Shown here one piece after another: positions 33,516-46,100 of a DNA stretch of 64,000 bases (positions are counted from its first letter, which is position 1; the number at the start of each line of letters is the position of its first letter). Source of the DNA: Mercurialis annua. Its lineage: Eukaryota > Streptophyta > Magnoliopsida > Malpighiales > Euphorbiaceae. The position numbers were made by a program, and so were the translations under genes. Under the pieces are notes generated by a model. That model was not told where the DNA came from. It was given only the letters and a program-made list of their open reading frames with translations, and did not search any database. The stretch lies in assembly GCF_937616625.2 (NCBI RefSeq), contig NC_065574.1, positions 8,806,501 through 8,870,500 on the forward strand. Reading direction: 5' to 3'.

Positions 33516-34109
33516 TGATGGAGTTTGCCTTCTGAACCGGTGAGTGAACCTGCAAAACAGGGTAGAAGCTAACCGGACGGTGGTTGTCCGATTAACTCTC
33601 CGATGCTAAAGTCAGTCTAGAGCTTTGAGCAACGTTTTTAGTATATGAATGTCATTGTGATTCTAGGCATACCTCGTGCTCCTTTTATAGTAGTCGAATA
33701 TACCTAGTAGAGTTGTATTAGGCAAGTGAATCCTACTTTATAGGGATTCAGCAATATCGTAGAGATTCTCCTGATTTGTCGAGATCTACCTTAATCTGAT
33801 AAGAATCCTATTTAGGAACGTCTTCCTAAATAGTCTTATCTTCCTAAAGTAGAGCTTATCTTTCCATATGTAGTGTTTGTGTCCGAATAGGACAATATTT
33901 CCATACTTAGTCGTTTACCCGAATCTCGGACCTGACGCGCTCTCGGCGGATCATGTGGGATTCGGTCTTTATTAGCGTGTTACCGAATCTTAGAGATTCG
34001 GCATCTCCTTCATACCTTTTCGGTCTTCAGGGGGAGTCCGGTGTCGCCTGAGAGTGGATCTCCTGCAACTCGGCTCCATTATACTTACAGTAGGATTCGG
34101 TATCCATCA
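33516..34109 (-). repeat. 5' LTR of the young gypsy-type element
   Basis: 594 bp, same length as the 3' LTR, with three transition differences. In sense orientation this LTR carries the promoter for gag. It is followed by the GTACA duplication. Confidence 0.92.
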
Positions 34110-34463
34110 GTACAGGATTGTTTAAATTTAATTGAATGTTTTAAATTTTAGGGATAATTATTTTTTCCTAATCATAATTTTCGTGTGTAGACTGAATTTA
34201 CCTAAAAATCTCTCTTTACCTTATTGTGATATAGAGTATAAATCTTCCAAAAATATATTCAAAAGATAATTTTGGTAGTCTTAATTTATCAATTTTAAAA
34301 AAGTCTAATTAGTAAAAAATAATACATAACTCAATATATTTTTTTATATAATAAATTAGTTAATTTATATTTAATATTTTATAACATTTTCAAGTAAATA
34401 CCGATTAGATCATTACACTATCACTATTTTTAGTTTTACTTTGTGAGATAGAATAGAACAAAA

Positions 34464-34778
34464 GGTTTAATAACAATACTAAATCACAAATTTTAGCGTG
34501 TTTGTAAATTTAACATGAATTTTTAATTTTGACAAATCAATATATTAACTTTTGATTTTTTGTAATTTTAATACCAATCAATTTTTGTCAGAAAAATACT
34601 GATGTGGATGCCAAAATAGTGATTATACTGGTGTACAAATCAGTACTTTTTTGACGGAAAATTACTCGGTGTTAGAATTGCAAAAAACTGATAGTTCATG
34701 TTTAATATTTTAAAATTAAAAGTTCGTGTTAAATTTGCAAACCACGCTAAACTTTGTGATTTTTTATGCTAATAAACC
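34464..34778. mobile_element. Long-TIR MITE (degenerate), GG-start type
   Basis: Inverted arms of about 110 bp: left GGTTTAATAACAATACTAAATCACA, right TGTGATTTTTTATGCTAATAAACC, with AAATTTAACATGAATTTTTAATTTT mirrored by AAAATTAAAAGTTCGTGTTAAATTT. The target duplication is poorly preserved. The centre has ACTGATGTGGATGCC. Confidence 0.6.
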
Positions 34779-35338
34779 TAAAGTAAATGATTTTATTTGA
34801 ATCCTTCATCAAGCTTATTTTTCTGTTAAATTTCACATCAATATATTCTCTTGCATATCTTAATTACCCCTGAATTAGGTGTCGGAGATAATTGCTCTAA
34901 TTTTTCAAAAATGAGAATAAAGCACAAAAGCATAATTTTTTTAGGGTAGAATGCTGTCTTTCACTTATTGACTACACATTTGTGAACCTTACTTGAAATA
35001 GCTTAGGTTTTATTTACCCTATATATCCTAAGTTTTTAAAATGCATATAAACTAATTAGTGATTGTAGATTAAAGAAGTGATTAGAGTAATGATGAAGGT
35101 TTGTGCATGGATAATTTAATATTTTGATAATTAATTTTACAGGCTGTAAAGGATTCTTAAAAGAGCTACCAAGAAGAAAAATACAAAATTTAAATTCTTG
35201 AAGCATAATATGTGGGATTTTGTGAGGAGGAATAGCCGGTGACGGAACCAGATTTTTTTTAGCCCGAATTAAATAACATATAATTAATAATAAATATTTA
35301 AATAATGTATAGATTTTTTAGAAAACAAATAGTATATA

Positions 35339-35581
35339 TTTTTTCCGTTTCATAAAGATAAAAAAATAAGCACTTTTTTATCCCATTAAAGATAGAATTT
35401 TTTTTTTTGATTATTTAAAATAAAATTATCAAACAACCCTCATAATTTTATTGCATGAACATTAAATGTAGTAGTTTCATAAAGGACATTGTTGGAATAT
35501 TTAAACATACCAATCATAATTAACGAGTTTCTTAATTCTTACAAAACCACTACTTTTTCTATCTTTACGGGACAGAGAGAG
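35339..35581. mobile_element. Stowaway-like MITE remnant, 243 bp
   Basis: The ends TTTTTTCCGTTTCATAAAGATA and TATCTTTACGGGACAGAGAGAG are roughly inverted and sit between TA dinucleotides. The CTCCCTCCGTCCCATAAAG type of end is typical of Stowaway (Tc1/mariner) MITEs. The arms are eroded. Confidence 0.55.
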
Positions 35582-36309
35582 TATTAAAGTAGACTTTTAT
35601 GTTAGTTTCGATCACGACAAGACAATTATATTCTTCGCGTCTACATAGCTTGAAAACGTTGTAGAATGAACTCGTCATCAACCTAATATGAGTAAAAAAT
35701 ATTAAACTTACAAGAATTATGAGTGTAATAATAATAAAAAATAATATATTAAAAAAATTATTAACCTCGAAAAATATTTTAATATGGTAACGATGAGAAT
35801 ATATCTAATCGATCACTTATAAAATTTTATTAATTATAATAATAAAATATTAACATTAACTACTCGTAATTTATTTAGAATCTTAATAACTAAAGTTAAA
35901 CTACCTTGATATTATTATTTATAGTTAATTTAGAATACAATTATGATTGTCCGAACTATATTTTGAAAATTTGAATCCATCTAAAATATCTTAATACGCT
36001 AGGGTAAGTGTTTAAAAGATATTAATTTTTAGAGAAAAAAATAAAAATATTCCAAAATAAATCAAATATTATTCAAATAGGTAAAACCCAAATTCTTTAC
36101 TTTCATGACAAAATAAGGAGAAAATTTACATTTTCTAGCCAACTAAATAATAGACACGTGACACACTTAAAGTAAAACGTGATAAACAGCTGTCAAACGG
36201 TTGTAATAACACGTCAAAACACGCCAGTAACGCGTTTGACACGCATGTCAGAAAAGCGTGACAGTTACGCGTCAGCACGTGTTAGCGTATCTGAATTATT
36301 TAAAGAAGT

Positions 36310-36960
36310 CCCATTTATGTATTTTTTTATGTATCAATAATGTATCAAAACATGTTTGCAACTCAATTTTAGTTTTTATGATTTTATTTGGTTAATCAAT
36401 CAACCAATTTCACTAATTAGACAATTGTACTGAATTTTTATTATTGGATGAATCTATTTTAAGTCTCTAAGAACTCATAAACTTGGATTAGTTGGAGATG
36501 CGGTTTTGTCATATTGGATTCTTTAAATAGGGATATTTGAATTACTTTTGTTCATTGAAAATAACGTCAATGTATTTACAATGTATCAGTCTCTTCAAAA
36601 TTTATTCGTCGAAAGTAATTATTATGAGTTGGAGACTGATTCTAGAAGTTATAATAAATTGGGAATTTATGATGTATCAGTGATGTATCAATGTTGTATA
36701 TATAGTGTATCCTTGATGTATCTAATATGTATATATAAAAACTGAACCAATTTAAATTTTAGTTAGAAATAGCTAAAAGTTTAAAACAAATCAAGCAATA
36801 GGTTGTTAATACATCATATGATTTTAAAAATTATAGTATATGGTGTATCTATAAAATTGAATTTTGTTAAAATAATAAAAAAGATAAAAATATGCATTTA
36901 CGATGTATGTGTATCTATGATGTATCAACGATTTATCTACAATGTATCAAGTCTTATTTG
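36310..36960. repeat. Region rich in GATGTATC-type words
   Basis: About ten scattered copies of TGTATC(A/T), often as GATGTATCA or AATGTATCA (36330-36345, 36580, 36670-36690, 36714-36722, 36845, 36905-36948). Spacing is irregular, so it is neither a clean satellite nor a recognised element. Confidence 0.4.
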
Positions 36961-38566
36961 TATATGATCCATAATCAATTCATTAAATTAAACAAGTTAT
37001 ACAGGTTGACATGATTTACTTACTACGATACAATTAATAAACGAGTTGTTATGTGTTGATTCTAATCATATTATCTAAACAGATCTACATGACACGAACA
37101 TTACTCGTCAATCTGCTTTCACACGCTTAGTTAGCTAGTTAAGAAAAGGCTGAACTAAAAAGAATAAAAGTAGGCAATTACATGAAAAACGTCGTGATGA
37201 GCATAAGATACTGTGGGCGATGGAGGATTGGAAAAGCATGCATGCATGGAAATAGAGTTTTGGAATGTTGAGTAATTGATGGATTGGACAAGTGATGAAA
37301 TAAATATATATAAAAAAGGAAAGCAAACGTAATTCATCGATCTAGAAAGGAAAAAAGTGGGCATGCATCTTCTAAAATCTGCCAATTATTTAATGGGGAA
37401 TATGTATAGAAGTTGATGTTTGGTTGCTCACTTTATATTATTGATATTTGATAACATTGTCATCTCTATCACTATCCCAAATTCCGAATCAATTCTCATT
37501 TTGATTCCTCTCACATTCTTCAACTAGTTCTTAATTTCATTTCCACGGTTGCTTTGCTTACAACTATTCAAGAAAAAGTATTCGGAATGATAATACTGTC
37601 CACAAATATTCTCTTATCTGTATATTTAATTTTTTCGAATTCTTTTTTCTTTTCCTTTTTTATATCTTCGATCATCATGAATTATATAGCAAAAAGTAAA
37701 CATGCAGACCATTTAAATCCGATTTTCAGTTCGGTTTTGGAGATATCCAGGATCCGCGCTCACCTCTAGTGTTGATGCATGTTTCTTTATAGATTTATTT
37801 TATCTTCCTTAATGATAACTAATTTTATATTTTTTTTTTGAAAAATTTATTTAGTATTTTTTTGAAAAATGTATTTTATCATTCTTCATGAAAGTTAAAA
37901 ATAATTTAATATGGCTTAGTAAATATTTATACTTGAAAATTTATAACTATTGGCTATTACTTCATCGAGTACCGTAATTTAATACTTGTTCATATTCTGT
38001 AATTTTGATGGAGTGCCAAAAGTTACTAATCTGTCGAGTGTCCTTGGAATATCCTGTAATTAGAACTCCATTATTTCTCTGCTTCACAACAACAATGACA
38101 GCAACAAGAAATGCAGCAGCAAATCGGAAACCAACTCAGCAAGTGCGCATTCCGTACTCTGCCATACGCGTACCAAAAGAGAAGATAACACGTAGCATGA
38201 AAAGCTGCAATATAGAAATGTAGCATCAAAGCAGAAATTCTACGATTCCCTTCTCACACTAACATCAAGAAAGTTTTATGAAAGAATAGTAAGTGTAGCC
38301 ATCAATTATTTGGCAATTGCATTTAGACCAAACCCTAACAAAATCCATTGGTTCCATCATTTGGATGACCAGTATGTGTCTACATAACCACCAAAAAAAA
38401 GATACCATCATCCTGTTTGTTGCAAAAGCAACGGCCACAAATACAAGGGACCAATCAAAAACGAACAAGACAATAAGCTTTTGAATTTCGACGTTACTTT
38501 GTATAATGGAACTTGTCTCATCATCTTCCCAATTTTATTCTGAAAGGTAAAACTGAATAGCTCCAA

Positions 38567-41500
38567 CTAGTGATGATGTTCGTCGTCGCCATGACCATCA
38601 GGAGGTCCACCAGGGCCCACTACTTCCAGCTGTTAATCATTAGAGCAATTAAAAAAAATTAACAACCATTTGAGGAATTGTCTACAAATTCTGACAGCAA
38701 TCTAAAGAGTAAAATTCATCCACGGTTTGACATTTCACCAATTTCCCACCAAAGCCCCATTTTATTTTGTAACAAAAGCCCCAACATTTAACGTGTAATG
38801 AAAAATCCTTGCCATCAATTTTGCACATTTCATCCAAATATGCTGATCTGAACGCCATAAATACAATAAATGACCCATCACACTGCCAGTTCAGAGCCAC
38901 ATCACCAAACTCTTCTATAATATTTTTTCAAAACTTTGCATATATCTTGACATGACTTCTTTTGCATTCATCTTACCATGTTTCCTTTGATTTTCTGGCA
39001 TTGTGACGCATAGTTTTTGTACTGATGGCCTCTATGTCAGCATTTTATGGACGCAGAATGAGTAAATTGACAATCAGGATTTTTCATTCATCCACATAAA
39101 TGTCGGGGAATTTTTGGTTACAAAATCTAATAAAAAGACCTTAGTGGAAATAGGTGAAATGCCGGGGACTGGGTGAAAATCACCCATAACTTTTGTTCAT
39201 AAGCATAGATAGCTTGAGATACAAATCATGGTCTATTCATCCAACTCCATCTTTTAATAAGATGATAAACAGTAAATTACTAAGATAAGCTCACACGGAG
39301 CTGCGAAATTAAGCACTGAAAATACAGTCTAAATAAGCTAATCATACGATCACGAATTTAGAGCAACAACATTTTCAATTTAATACGGTTCTAGAGTACA
39401 TAATAAATAAAGAATGAATTTCTTCTGGAATTAATAATATGGAAGCATGTCTTTTGGCTAGCTAATTCATTGATATTATTAAGCATGCAGTGATAACTGC
39501 TTCCTAATGAGTTTTGTGAATCATGCATTAAATAAATTGACCAACTTGATATATACCATACTTATTATTCAATTCCAATGCTTGGCTTGTCAAATGGTCC
39601 AGCAAACAACATTTTACCTTTTTTGAGTCGGAACTCTGGGACATGATGCAGGACCTACTGAACCATGCAGGTATGCATATGCACAAGTTTGCATATGCAC
39701 AAGTTTGCATATGCCCACACAAAAAACCACATGTATTGGATGTCAAATTTAAGCATAGACCTCAAAATCTAGAACCAAACTAGCTTAATCCGCACTCATA
39801 CACAAAATCAGCACAAACTTATAGTGGTTTTGGGCTCCCACTTACCACAAAGTTTTGCGTGCACACTGGGCATTCATGTGCCTTGCCTTTCTCCAGCCAA
39901 AACCAAACAACATCATGCTCATCCTCTGCAAATAAGAAACATGCAAAGAATATCAAATCATATTCATCTGATGCATAGTTAAAATGAAGCAAAAAATAAG
40001 AAGCAAAAAATAGAGGGGGAGGACTGAGAAACCCACCTCCTTCACCTCCTGGGCAACCAACAATTCTCTTGTCATAGTAGGACTTCACGACAGCTGGTGC
40101 TTCCTAAAAAAAGCACATAAATTAAAAATAATTTTATTAATGTTGCAAAAGATATTATGAATAACAGCAACAATTTATGCAAGTACAGTTTGGCAACTGC
40201 AAAGTACTGCATATAGACAGATATTAAGTGCACAAAATACAGGAAGAGTGTTGTTATTCATGCATGTAAAGTTGATACTAACAGTATAAATTCCATTGAA
40301 ATATCTCATGCAAAAAAATCATGGAAGAACTCTATCATTGTGGGGCAGTCAACCCTTCCATGCTGAAGGATCATAACCGGGAATCAACACTACATAATGG
40401 TTCATCAAAATCATTCAATATTCAATTACTGAGTGACGTAATTCAAACAATTGTTCTTCAAAATCATACCATAATTTTTTTGAATCTAGATCCCTTCAAA
40501 AGTGAATCTAAATTGATAAACGATCAAACTAGAGTATCATTTGATCAGTGATAGATTTGACTTTAATACAACAAAACATAATTTTGAAAATTTACATTTA
40601 CAAAATTACAAAGATCACGTGGCTCAATTGTTTTGCGACAAGCATGACATCAAAATTGAAGTTATATGAATAGGACAAATCCCACGATATTAGACCAGAA
40701 ATATATGAGATTCTTCCCTTTGCTAAGTTGGGCAAGGCTCAATGCTTAATGTCAACACACTGTTGTAAATAAATTAGTCAAACTCAAGAGTAACCAAACC
40801 CCTGAGTGAATAATATTTGCTCATTCATTTTTTCATTTAAAAATTATGGGAACATGGCTCAAAGGAAAAGGTTACAAAGAAGGAATTGATCCATTATTCG
40901 AGTTCAGAAGGCAACCTCAGATAAGTATAAATCATATAGCCATAATTTTAAATCGTAAATCGTTTCTTTCCTAAGTTAAAAAAAATATAGGCATGGAGCA
41001 GCATTTATTTTATATGCAAACTTACCAGGTTAAAATAACAATAATAATAAACTTTCTTCAAAAAGCTTTATTTTCTTCCCTCTTTGTTTTTGCTTTGCTC
41101 TGTGCCGTGCAGGTTAAATAAGATATGGCAAATAGCAGTGACTGAATAAAGTAAACAAACTATTTTCCAATCATTCAATCAACATTATAGAGCATGTCTT
41201 TGGCCTATGATTCACAAAGAAATCTGCTCCTAAAAACAAAAAGGCATCAATGACCCACCAACTGACAACATGTGATCAATTTGTCTAATGAAATACATTG
41301 CAAACCATAATATCATCTATACCGTAACAACGCGAACCACTAACCTTTGTGCCGAAGGGACCAACTGGAAAGTTAATTTCAAGAATATCCTTTCCCTATT
41401 CATAAAAAACATTAATATGTCAAATAACCAGTTGCAAAGGATACAAAAGAAAAGAAATAAACTACCACAAGCATACATGATTAAAATTCCAGTTTATCGA

Positions 41501-42334
41501 TGCTTTTGCATTAGCACAAGACTTCACTCCCTTTCCATTTTTTAAAAACTCTCTACCTCTCACTTTCCCATTGTGCAAACAAAGAAACAATTACCTGAAG
41601 CTCAGATTCAAGCTCCTCCTTTTCATGTCCAGTGGCAATAGGCATTATGTCCTCAACCCTCTTCTTCACAGCACCATCCGCTACAAAAGCTAACAATTCA
41701 GCATCATTTATAGCTCATAAATTTCATATAACTACAACAATACATGTACGCAGGCAATCAATTACAATAAATCATAAACCATTGTAAGCCATGAACACGA
41801 GGCTTTCTTCACTATAATTATAACGTGTCTCATAATCTTCACTATATTCCATCTTACAATAGACAAATCAAATTAGAAAAATAATTCCTGTGATAATCGG
41901 ATCACTTTCCATTACCATTCCACTTCAAATTCCAATAGTAATCAAACAAACCATGAATTCAACAGCATCAAAATTTACTAGCAATTTCAATTTAACTCAT
42001 AATAAACAGCTACAAAAATGTAGTTAGATCATTAATCAGCAAACAAATACAAATAGGAACCAAAAAAAATCAAATCAATCGGGCAACTAATAATAAGATT
42101 AAACAAAAAAACACAAAGATAAATCTTAAGCGCGGAAATGAATACAAATAGGTGAAGATTAAAAAAATCACCTGCTTCGGCGGAGAAATAGCGATGGAAG
42201 ATAGAAGAAGACGGTGATACGAAAGATCTGTGTAGGTGCTTATGAGAAGCGAATTGAGTGGCTGCGGAGGTAGATCGGTAAGAGGAGGAGACTAGGGTTT
42301 TGAGGTGCGAAGAGAATAGCGTTCTTCTCCACAT
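38567..42334 (-). CDS. COX5B: Cytochrome c oxidase subunit 5b, mitochondrial
   Basis: Five exons: 42334-42172, 41680-41595, 40103-40037, 39925-39846 and 38629-38567. All are GT-AG, joined frame 152 residues, close to plant COX5b. Residues 1-50 form a presequence rich in Arg, Ser and His without acids (MWRRTLFSSHLKTL ... IFHRYFSAEAG), typical for mitochondrial import. The mature part runs ADGAVKKRVEDIMPIATGHEKEE, then VGCPGGEGEDEHDVVWFWLE and ECPVCTQNFVLEVVGPGGPP, with the Cys residues of the zinc-binding fold, and ends in a His-rich tail. By family knowledge this nuclear-encoded zinc subunit sits on the matrix side of complex IV. The 1.2-kb last intron holds a small tandem repeat. No paralogue is seen nearby. 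Confidence 0.93.
39673..39715. repeat. Short tandem repeat in COX5B intron 4
   Basis: About 2.6 copies of the 16-bp unit GCATATGCACAAGTTT. Confidence 0.85.
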
Positions 42335-43172
42335 CGTCGTCGTTTTTGGTTTTAGGGTTTGTGAGATATGTGTTCTCTACTGATCAGAGGTCACGCCCTG
42401 AAAATGATAATTTGTTTCTTCTTCTTGCTGTTAGCTTTTTGTGTAAAAGGGCCAAAATGGAAGGAAAGGAGGCGACGGGGTTTCACTCAGTGCCTCGCCC
42501 ACTGTGTGTTGAGACGCGCGTGGGATTGACTTGGCACGTGCTAATATGAGGTTCTATTTTTAGAAATAATATTCAAAAACTGAGGCTTTTATTTTTATTT
42601 TCAAAATTATTTTTTATAACTGAAAATTGGTAATCTACATGATTTTATTACTAGGGTGAATTAATTATTATTTGATTCATTAAATTTATATTTAAATTAG
42701 AATTAAACTACAAAAATATTAAATTAATAAATTTATAGTGATTTGATTTAATCATCTCTTGACATAAATTTATTTTGAATTAATAGTTCATTTATATTCA
42801 TATTCATATTCTTTATTATTTTGATATATCATACAAAGTATAATATTTTAAAAGTTTTAATATCTTAATATTTTGTTCAAAAATCATCATAAAATTATTA
42901 TAATTTTATGAGTCTGTAATTCAAGTTAACAATTATATTTTATTTATGTTTTTTAAAATTAAAATCAAAGCATTCATCATTTAAATCATGATTTTTGATT
43001 TGATTTTAGTTAAATTAGTTTAAATTGATTAATTAAAGTACACTACAAGTTATTACTCCTGCACTACTATGCCTTTCTTTTACAGCCATCCAAAATCTAT
43101 AAACAACATTTATAAGCTCAAGGCATTAAATCTATTTTTTCATTTTCAGCCATCCAAAATATATAAGCAACA
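42335..43172. other. Interval between COX5B 5' end and UVR3 3' end
   Basis: The COX5B promoter lies on the left (42335 to about 42560), with a GCACGTGC G-box-like word at about 42534; AT-rich sequence follows. Near 43083-43172 a 30-bp word CAGCCATCCAAAATMTATAA is repeated next to the UVR3 stop codon. No other gene. Confidence 0.4.
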
Positions 43173-46100
43173 TTACTCCTCATCTTGATCTTTCTCTAGT
43201 TTTCTCCTTAAATTCCTCATATCTTCTTCGGTTAGCTTGCCATTCAATTTCTGGTTTAATGCATAACTCTCTGCCAACTTTCTCTTGCATCCCTTGCTTG
43301 CAGTATCATGAGCTACCACTGAAACAACAACATTTACCAGTCAAAACTTGCCAAGATCAACACGTAAATGAACTGTATGAAACGTAACGTACCCGGTTTT
43401 GGATAATGTACTCCGATTATGCACTTTGCCTTGGTTTGAACACTTAGTGGAGCTGTCCATGGCTCGTAGATATACTCCTTTGGCATGTCTGATAGTTAAA
43501 TCAGAATGGTTATACATAGCATACAATAATAGTATACAAGTCTTTAAGTATAAGATGTTTCTCCAAAATACCTTTCAATACAGGCAGAAAATGCCTTATG
43601 TAATTGCCATTTGGATCATACTTCTTCCCAAATGAAATCGGCGAGTAGATGCGATAATACTTGTTGGCAAAAAAACAGCATCCATTTATCATTTTAGCTC
43701 GAATCAAATCAATGTAATATAACCAAATCTTGAAATTTAAAAGCATGAATCTTGCTAGCAAAAACATGATTTTTCTCTTCTGATTTCGGTAACATTAGCA
43801 TGAAATATAAACATGTACAATTTAAGTGCTTCATACCTGGTAAAAGAAGGAAGAACATGACAGCCACATCCAATTTCCATTATTGATTGCCCAATCTGAA
43901 TCAATCAAGAGTCTATCAAAAACATCGCGCCCTTTCTCCCAGTGCACAAACTAACCAGAAGAAATAAATCATGTTAAAGAGTGGAGAAGATTATTTGAAA
44001 AGAGAGAAAATGATGTGCGCACAGGCAATGCTGATCATATACCAGATCACCACGAGTTAGAAAGCACGCAACACAATGCCTCGCTAGATGGTGCATCCAA
44101 CCCCACTTGCGAAGCTACAGGAGCAAACATACCTAACAGAATAAGCTGCATATTTCTATATGTAGAGTGACTGCGAAACAATTTGTTCAGTGAAGTAGTT
44201 ACTAATTTAGTCATAGCCTTTACCTGAATAAGCTGCATATTTCTATACGTAGAGTGACTGCGGACTTATCATAAACAGTTTGTTTATTAAGAAGTTACTC
44301 GTTTAATCACAGCCTACCTGAGTCATGATAGCATCAATCCAAGGGTATCCTGTTCTGGCTTCTCTCCATGCTACTAGCAATTCGTTGTCGTCGTTCCAAG
44401 GTATCTAAATCATAAAGACAGTTAATCCACCAAGTCTCCGTGATAAATAATAAAACCATAAAAAGAGAGGCACAGCACAGAAAAAGCAAGCAGACACGTA
44501 AATCTCCTTAGTTTGTTGGCTATACACACAGAAGAAACGGGCATAAACTAAGAAATAGCTCCTGATACTACTTGTCAGCAAAATCAGCTTTCTATCTCCA
44601 AGGCAAAGAGGTTTCTCTGGTAGAAACCTAACCAAAATGGACTTTTTTATCTATTTAAATTCTGAAAAGAGCTCTATTCAAGGGGAAAATGTCAAAGGAG
44701 CTTATCCCTTACTACATTACACCCAATCAATGTCGAAGAAGTTTCAGTGGCAAGGCTTAAACACAAACACTACAATATACTTTGCATAGGAAAAATAAAA
44801 AATGTTTCAACCACAATGATTCTTTATGAGATCATTGAAACTGAAGGCTGGTTTATTATTAACTCTGTTATTAGTTGCAAGAATGTTAATCAAATGCAAG
44901 ATGAAATTAATAGTAATTATTTCTACCAAGAAGGAAGCTTTCGGGAGAAAATTTAGCAGACAAAGAAAAACAGGTGTAGCTGATTTCTTGTACTTACCTG
45001 CTTGCATATTCTGTTATCCTTCATCTGATCAAAGTTAGGAGTGCCGAATGCCACTGTATAGAAGAAATCTCGCCACAACAACTGTCGGTATTTGAAGCAA
45101 AATTTTAGTTTACTTCTATGTACAACAAGTGTCATAGAAGATAATAAATCATACAGACCTGGCCAACAAGAGAAACTGGTGGTGATGTGTGCTTCTGAAC
45201 ATTTTTATACACATCTTGAAGACACTGGTAGAAGTACCTGGAAGAGAGACAACCAAACTGCCAAACAGATAAAAAGAATATTCACGGGATATGAGAAAAT
45301 GACAAAAGAATCAAGAAAAGAGCAGTGAGTTTCAGCTAGCATCTTCTAGTATACTAATTTATACAATTTATTGGATCATCACTCACTTTCAAGTATGGTG
45401 ATAACACAGTGGTGGCTGGTTTTGAAAATGCAGATGGATCACCCTTGGGTTTCTCAAAATTCGCCACCCACTTCTGCAATATGAAGAAAATATAAACTGC
45501 AAACGGTAACTGTCATGAGAATTTTGGAAAAATATGAAATGACAAAAAAGTTGACTATTGTCTATGATCCCATATTGTCAGGCCAGCACATCAAAACTAG
45601 TAATGCAACACTTGCAAATGAAAAGGAGATGATTTTGTAACCTCTTAATCGGGATCAACCTATTTGAAATTTCAGTAAATATGAAGTCGAACAAATACTG
45701 GTATCAACATCCATGCTTTCAGACCAATTACAATTAGCTTAAACATACATACAGGTCATCCATAACATAGTTTTCCATGGGGTAAAGCCTAATGAGTGTA
45801 AGCTATGTTGCACGAAAACTCCTCAAATCCTACTTTTCAATGTTTCGTTTTCACTTCCAGAAATGGTATGAAACTTCGAAATTCTGTATTTAAGGGATGT
45901 AGTTTCGGTGTTTTCATTTAGGCATTTCCCATCTCAGCATTTTTGTTTCCTGCTGCAGAGGTTGTGAGTTAACACTTAACAGCCTACTATAACCTTACTA
46001 CTTGTGATACAAAATTCTGAGTTAGTGAAGTTGAAAAGGGAGTATTAGATCACAAGATTTTGATATGAGGCTTTGAAGAGAAAATTACTGATACCAATGT

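Larger units (their letters stand above)
27366..34109 (-). mobile_element. Young non-autonomous gypsy-type LTR retrotransposon, 6744 bp, no pol
   Basis: Flanked by 5-bp target duplication GTACA (27361-27365 and 34110-34114). Two 594-bp LTRs begin TGATGGAG and end TATCCATCA. The minus strand is the sense strand: primer-binding site next to the right LTR, gag then a protease-like domain, and a G-rich polypurine tract next to the left LTR. Between the end of the gag-protease frame (30951) and the left LTR there is no reverse transcriptase, RNase H or integrase. Instead the opposite strand encodes proteins. This organisation recalls Tat/Grande-clade gypsy elements, known for extra antisense ORFs, reduced to a non-autonomous form. 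Confidence 0.88.

Noticed and set aside
36310..36960. CRISPR-like or true satellite array
   Set aside because: Spacing is irregular, units are short and the organism is a plant.
42346..42549. 67-codon plus-strand ORF upstream of COX5B
   Set aside because: Overlaps the COX5B leader/promoter on the other strand, with no recognisable domain or start context.
43341..43526. Independent small ORF
   Set aside because: It is UVR3 exon 13 in an off frame.
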